Shown: positions 60,548 to 64,000 of the stretch, piece by piece
Layout: every line of letters starts with the position of its first letter
Position numbering within the stretch: the stretch's first letter is position 1
Source: Gordonia amarae NBRC 15530
Lineage (GTDB): Bacteria > Actinomycetota > Actinomycetes > Mycobacteriales > Mycobacteriaceae
Direction of reading: 5' to 3'
Length of the DNA stretch: 64,000 bases
Assembly: GCF_000241345.1 (NCBI RefSeq)
Contig: NZ_BAED01000046.1
Location: forward strand, 124,001-188,000
Made by a program: the position numbers and the translations under genes
Notes under the pieces: generated by a model
The model's database searches: none
The model's input: the letters and a program-made list of their open reading frames with translations, nothing else
What the model was told of the DNA's origin: nothing

Positions 60548-62266
60548 CTACTTCGAGCCGAGTTCACGCACCCAGGCGAGGAAGTCGTCGGCATCGTCGT
60601 TGGCACCGTGCCCCTGATCCCAGTACATGAGGTGGTCGACCTTGTCACCGAGCATCACCAGGCTCGCGGTGAGGTTGGTGGAGATCGTGAGCGAGGTATC
60701 GGAATCCTTGGTACCCAATCGGATCCACCACTGCTTGGACCGGCCCGGATTCTTCGCCGCGATGTGATACATCGGGTTCATCTGGTTGGTGCGTTTCGCG
60801 GTGTCATCGGGCAACGCCTTGCCCTTGAGGCCGGTGGTGTCCCGTTTCTGGCTGTATTCGGTGATGTGCCGCGCCTTCTCGGTTCCGTGCCCGAACAGAT
60901 TGTTGATGTCCAGGGACAGATCGAAGGCGTCGAATGCGGGGGCGGGCTTCTTCCGGGTGCCCACATGGTCGGTGAATCCGTCCCACGTGAACGATGCCTT
61001 TCCACTCGAATAGGTGATGAACGAGTTCTCTTTGAGGTAGGTCTGCCGATCAGCCGTGCTGAGCCCGGACAGGTAGGTGGTGGCCGACGGGATCAGGTAC
61101 TCACGCAGCAGGTAATCGTGATAGTTGCCTGCGTTCAGTGCACCGAAACCGTTGCGACCCTCCAGCTTCAGCTTGTCCTGATACTCGGCGAACTGAGCAG
61201 CGAGTTCCTTGGTCACGGTCGTGTCGATGCTCGACGTGTACGGGTTGGCACCCCAGCAGAATTCGTAGGCGGCATCGGCGTGTTCGAGATCGGTGATGGG
61301 GCACCATGATCCGGTCGCGTACACCGCATCCGAGGCGTCGGCGGCGCCGATCTCGGCAAGTTCGGAGCTGTACAGGTCACTGTCGCCGGACGCCCCGAGC
61401 AGTGCCGACACCGCCCCGCCGGCGCTGGTACCGGTGGAGACGATGCGATCAGTGCGGCCGGGGATGCGGCCTTCGTTGAAGCGCACGTAACGGACCGCGG
61501 CCTTGAGGTCGACGATGACCGCCGGGGCAGTGCCGTAGTAGTCGCCGGAGTCGCTGACCAGGGTGCGCCCGCGAGCGCCCGGCTCGACCACGACGAAACC
61601 TTCGGCGAGGGCGATCTCGGGAATGGACACCATCTTGCCCATGCTGTTGAGCATCGCATTGCCGCCGGACTCAACCTCGGTACCCGACGCGGACGTGGAC
61701 GACTGTGCTGCCGAAGAACTGGGGGCCGCAAACGAACTGGCGGCCGCCGACGAACTGGAGGCAGCCGACGAAGTCGGGGCACTCGACCCGGACGCGGACG
61801 AAGACGAGGACGAACCCTGTGTGCCCATTCCCACCATCTGCCCGCCGCCCACCGCGGTGGCCTCGGCCACCGACGACGGCATGTAACCGCCGACGGAGTT
61901 GGCGAACACGATCGGCGCCGTCGATGCGTCGACCTTCTTGCCGTCGATTTCCGTCGGAACACTGACGGTCAGGCACTGATAGGTCTCATCGACCGGCTTG
62001 GTGACGTAGGTGATCGGACCATAGAAGCGGTAGGTGACCTTCTTCGACGATCCGTCGGCGGCCGAGATCGTGGCGGTCTTCTCGGTGAAGGAGGCCGGGT
62101 CGAACACCAGATCACCTGTTGCCGTTCCTGTTCCGGAAGATTTCGGCGACGCGGAGGACGATCCGCTCCCGGAGTCGCTGTCGTCGTCGGAACAGGCCGC
62201 AACCGCGGCCAGTACCAGCGCCCCGAATCCGGCCAGGGCCGCGCGGCGGGTGATCTCTGACGGCAT
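60548..62266 (-). CDS. Tannase-like (subtype B) esterase lipoprotein
   Basis: 572 residues. A Tat/Sec-like start 'SEITRRAALAGFGALVLAAVAAC' ends in a lipobox (Cys25). The alpha/beta hydrolase core has 'VDLKAAVRYVRFNEGRIPG' followed by the nucleophile motif 'VSTGTSAGGAVSALLG' (Ser281), as in bacterial tannases and related feruloyl-type esterases. Residues 151-200 are a Ser/Ala-rich insert before the conserved core. The final 'DHLMYWDQGHGANDDADDFLAWV' holds the likely catalytic Asp and His. GGAGGT precedes the ATG at 62266. It likely cleaves aromatic or other esters outside the cell. Confidence 0.8.
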   Translation of the reverse strand: MPSEITRRAALAGFGALVLAAVAACSDDDSDSGSGSSSASPKSSGTGTATGDLVFDPASFTEKTATISAADGSSKKVTYRFYGPITYVTKPVDETYQCLTVSVPTEIDGKKVDASTAPIVFANSVGGYMPSSVAEATAVGGGQMVGMGTQGSSSSSSASGSSAPTSSAASSSSAAASSFAAPSSSAAQSSTSASGTEVESGGNAMLNSMGKMVSIPEIALAEGFVVVEPGARGRTLVSDSGDYYGTAPAVIVDLKAAVRYVRFNEGRIPGRTDRIVSTGTSAGGAVSALLGASGDSDLYSSELAEIGAADASDAVYATGSWCPITDLEHADAAYEFCWGANPYTSSIDTTVTKELAAQFAEYQDKLKLEGRNGFGALNAGNYHDYLLREYLIPSATTYLSGLSTADRQTYLKENSFITYSSGKASFTWDGFTDHVGTRKKPAPAFDAFDLSLDINNLFGHGTEKARHITEYSQKRDTTGLKGKALPDDTAKRTNQMNPMYHIAAKNPGRSKQWWIRLGTKDSDTSLTISTNLTASLVMLGDKVDHLMYWDQGHGANDDADDFLAWVRELGSK

Positions 62267-62557
62267 GAATGCCACCTCCGGTGGTATCTCGCTAGGGTTA
62301 CGTATCGCACGCTTGCGGGCTGGCCCGCACCGGTCACATTCGCCAGTCAACCACGCGATACCCCTCGATATTCTGCGAAAGCACCCACAAGTTCCTGTGC
62401 TTGCGCTGTCTTCCGGGCCGTTGCCAACAGTCGCCTGTGAGGTCGCTGGAAATGTTTCCGAGAACCGGGAGTTCCCCCGCGCCGCGCGATTACGATCGGT
62501 CGAGAAGGTCAGCGAACGAACACCATGACAGTGCGCCTTAGGCGGCCTTAGTCGGGG
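62267..62557. other. Intergenic region, no gene recognised
   Basis: It holds the promoter side of the tannase-like gene and the 3' flank of the acyltransferase gene, both on the minus strand. I see no convincing hairpin, promoter pair or small gene in it. Confidence 0.5.
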
Positions 62558-63682
62558 TCAGCCGAAGTAGACGCTGCCGCGGCGGCTCAGCATGCGGAAC
62601 AGGGTCTGCTGGATCTCCTCGCGCACGTGGTCGGTGAGGTCGAAGACCACCATCGGATCGTCGGCGGCGGACTCGTCGTAGCCGCTGGTGTCGATGGGCC
62701 GGCCGAAGTGGATATGCCACTTGGACGGCAGCGGCACCGCACCGAGCGGGCCGAGCAGCGGGAACAGCGGGGTGATCGGGAAGTACGGCAGCCCGAGCAT
62801 CCGCGCAACCGGCTTGAGGTCGGCGATCATCGGGTAGATCTCCTCCGAGCCGACGATCGACATCGGGATGATGGGTGCCGAGTTCTTGAGCGCGGTGGTG
62901 ACAAAACCGCCGCGGCCGAACCGCTGCAACCGGTAGCGGTCCTTGTAGGGCTTGCCGATGCCCTTGAAACCCTCCGGCCACACGGCGGTCAGCTCACCGG
63001 CGCGCAGCAGCCTGTCGGCGTCGTTGGTGCAGGCCATGGTGGCGCCGATCCGGCGTGCCATCTCGCTGATCGCCGGCATCTCGAACACCAGGTCGGCGGC
63101 CAGCGCCCGCAGGTAGCGGCCGGTGGGGTGGTTGTCACGGACCGCGATCGAGCACATCAGCGCGTCGATCGGGATGACGCCGGCGTGGTTGGCGACCAGC
63201 AGTGCGGCACCCTCGGCGGGCAGGTTCTCGATGCCGGTGACCTCGACGCGGAACCACTTCTCGTACACCTGGCGGATCGCCGGGAAGAACACGGTCTCGG
63301 TGAAGTGCGGGTCGAAACCGAACTCGTCGACGTCGTAGTCGCCGGTCATCCGTTCGCGGATGAAGCCCGCCGTGGAGGTGAGGGTGTCGGCGATGGCGCC
63401 ACGGATACCGCCGAGGCTGAACAGCGGGCTCGAACGGACGTCGTTGCCGGTTTCGGCACCGAGGCCGTCGGCCAGCGTGATCTCGTCGGTGATGGGCGTG
63501 ACACTCGCCGGTGGCATGCCGAATCCATCGGTGTTGGGATGGCCCGTCAGCTGGCTGGGATGCCTGCGTTCGGACAGGTCCCTGCCCATGGCCGCACCGT
63601 CGACTCCGTTGGGAGTCGCGTACAGCTGAATGACCTTCGCGGTACGTGCGTCGGTTGCTCCAGTCGGCACGGTGCCCACCAT
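62558..63682 (-). CDS. Lysophospholipid acyltransferase family protein
   Basis: 374 residues. About 130 soluble N-terminal residues precede a PlsC-like domain: 'ALLVANHAGVIPIDALMCSI' carries the catalytic His and, six residues later, Asp; 'TAVWPEGFKGIGKPYKDRYRL' binds the phosphate; 'APIIPMSIVGSEEIYP' follows. This is the subfamily containing M. tuberculosis Rv0502, next to an epimerase gene as here. It probably transfers an acyl chain to a lipid acceptor at the membrane. The donor and acceptor are unknown. Confidence 0.85.
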   Translation of the reverse strand: MVGTVPTGATDARTAKVIQLYATPNGVDGAAMGRDLSERRHPSQLTGHPNTDGFGMPPASVTPITDEITLADGLGAETGNDVRSSPLFSLGGIRGAIADTLTSTAGFIRERMTGDYDVDEFGFDPHFTETVFFPAIRQVYEKWFRVEVTGIENLPAEGAALLVANHAGVIPIDALMCSIAVRDNHPTGRYLRALAADLVFEMPAISEMARRIGATMACTNDADRLLRAGELTAVWPEGFKGIGKPYKDRYRLQRFGRGGFVTTALKNSAPIIPMSIVGSEEIYPMIADLKPVARMLGLPYFPITPLFPLLGPLGAVPLPSKWHIHFGRPIDTSGYDESAADDPMVVFDLTDHVREEIQQTLFRMLSRRGSVYFG

Positions 63683-63767
63683 CCTCGCGTGGTTGCTTCA
63701 ATCCGGTCCCGAGCGGGGAACGCAATGTGATGCGCCGCTGCCGTCCCCCTGGGCTGTCCTGAATTGA

Positions 63768-63773
63768 ATTGTA
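63768..63773 (-). promoter_or_regulatory. Candidate -10 element for the acyltransferase gene
   Basis: TACAAT on the minus strand, in an AT-rich patch 86 bases above the start codon. The -35 region is weak. Confidence 0.35.
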
Positions 63774-63824
63774 AACGTTGCAATTGCGTTGCGCATACTA
63801 CACAGTGGGGTCTTTAGTCCTACA

Positions 63825-64000
63825 TCACACCTCGACCAATCGATGCGCCGCCGACACCACCCGATGTTCGAGACCGCGCCAGGTGTCGGCCCCGATGACC
63901 GGGCTGGACGAGCCCCGGCGGATGAAGTCCTCCAACGTCTGATCCGTCGTGTAGCGCGGCACGAAACCGAACTCCGTCCGCATCCTGGTGGTGTCCAGGA
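63825..64000 (-). CDS. NAD-dependent epimerase/dehydratase family protein, 3' end (truncated by window edge)
   Basis: The visible 58 codons read 'DTTRMRTEFGFVPRYTTDQTLEDFI' and end 'GLEHRVVSAAHRLVEV', the C-terminal tail of short-chain NAD-dependent epimerases, where FxPxYTT lines the substrate pocket. The gene order epimerase-acyltransferase matches Rv0501-Rv0502 of M. tuberculosis, where the epimerase is annotated GalE2. The NAD-binding part lies outside the window. Confidence 0.7.
   Translation of the reverse strand, partial: LDTTRMRTEFGFVPRYTTDQTLEDFIRRGSSSPVIGADTWRGLEHRVVSAAHRLVEV

Noticed and set aside
63755-63800. A palindromic operator around GCAATTGC near 63779
   Set aside because: The symmetric core is only 8 bases and the flanks do not continue the symmetry.

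Overview
The window is high-GC actinobacterial DNA. Gene content and order point to a mycolic-acid bacterium of the Mycobacteriales, most likely Gordonia or a close relative. The evidence is gene neighbourhoods shared with Mycobacterium tuberculosis: hemA-hemC-hemD-hemB, a Ccs (System II) cytochrome c cluster beside hemL, a BldC-like regulator, pitA with its small membrane partner, DUF3349 genes, menE and menA. The genus is inferred from this pattern, not from any search.

Region 1 (1-10.3 kb) is an exopolysaccharide locus. It has a truncated initiating sugar transferase, a GT2 coupled to a GHL15-type lipoprotein, and a six-gene minus-strand operon (polymerase/ligase, GT4, Wzz-like protein, flippase, two GT4s) that ends by convergence with the GHL15 gene.

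Region 2 (10.5-16.9 kb) holds an F420-type oxidoreductase (LLM family), the phosphate transporter PitA with small partners, and menE/menA. A PHO-box-like repeat lies upstream of pitA and a DosR-like box upstream of menA.

Region 3 (16.9-30.2 kb) is regulatory and accessory: a convergent histidine kinase/OmpR regulator pair, a DtxR paralogue that has lost most primary metal ligands, an HTH/Clp-N pair with a palindromic promoter, a five-gene coupled signalling operon (one NarL regulator followed by two copies of a kinase + membrane-partner module), a small zinc-ribbon protein, and a MacB-like ABC exporter.

Region 4 (30.2-42.9 kb) is core: a cysteine synthase-family enzyme, a DUF4229 protein, BldC-like regulator, ccsB-resB-ccdA-thioredoxin-phosphatase-hemL, then a Ser/Thr kinase with an extracellular DUF732 domain, two stand-alone secreted DUF732 proteins and an SGNH hydrolase.

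Region 5 (42.9-49.1 kb) is lipid metabolism: a FadE25-like acyl-CoA dehydrogenase, TetR regulators, an AurF-like diiron protein and an acyl-CoA oxidase. Region 6 (49.1-58.7 kb) is the tetrapyrrole operon rex-hemA-hemC-hemD-hemB plus three membrane proteins, a glutaredoxin-like protein and a HAD phosphatase. Region 7 (58.7-64 kb) has two head-to-head gene remnants, a zinc alcohol dehydrogenase, a tannase-like lipoprotein, an acyltransferase and the 3' end of an epimerase. No tRNA, rRNA, CRISPR array, insertion sequence or prophage was recognised. No gene-free stretch exceeds 300 bases.
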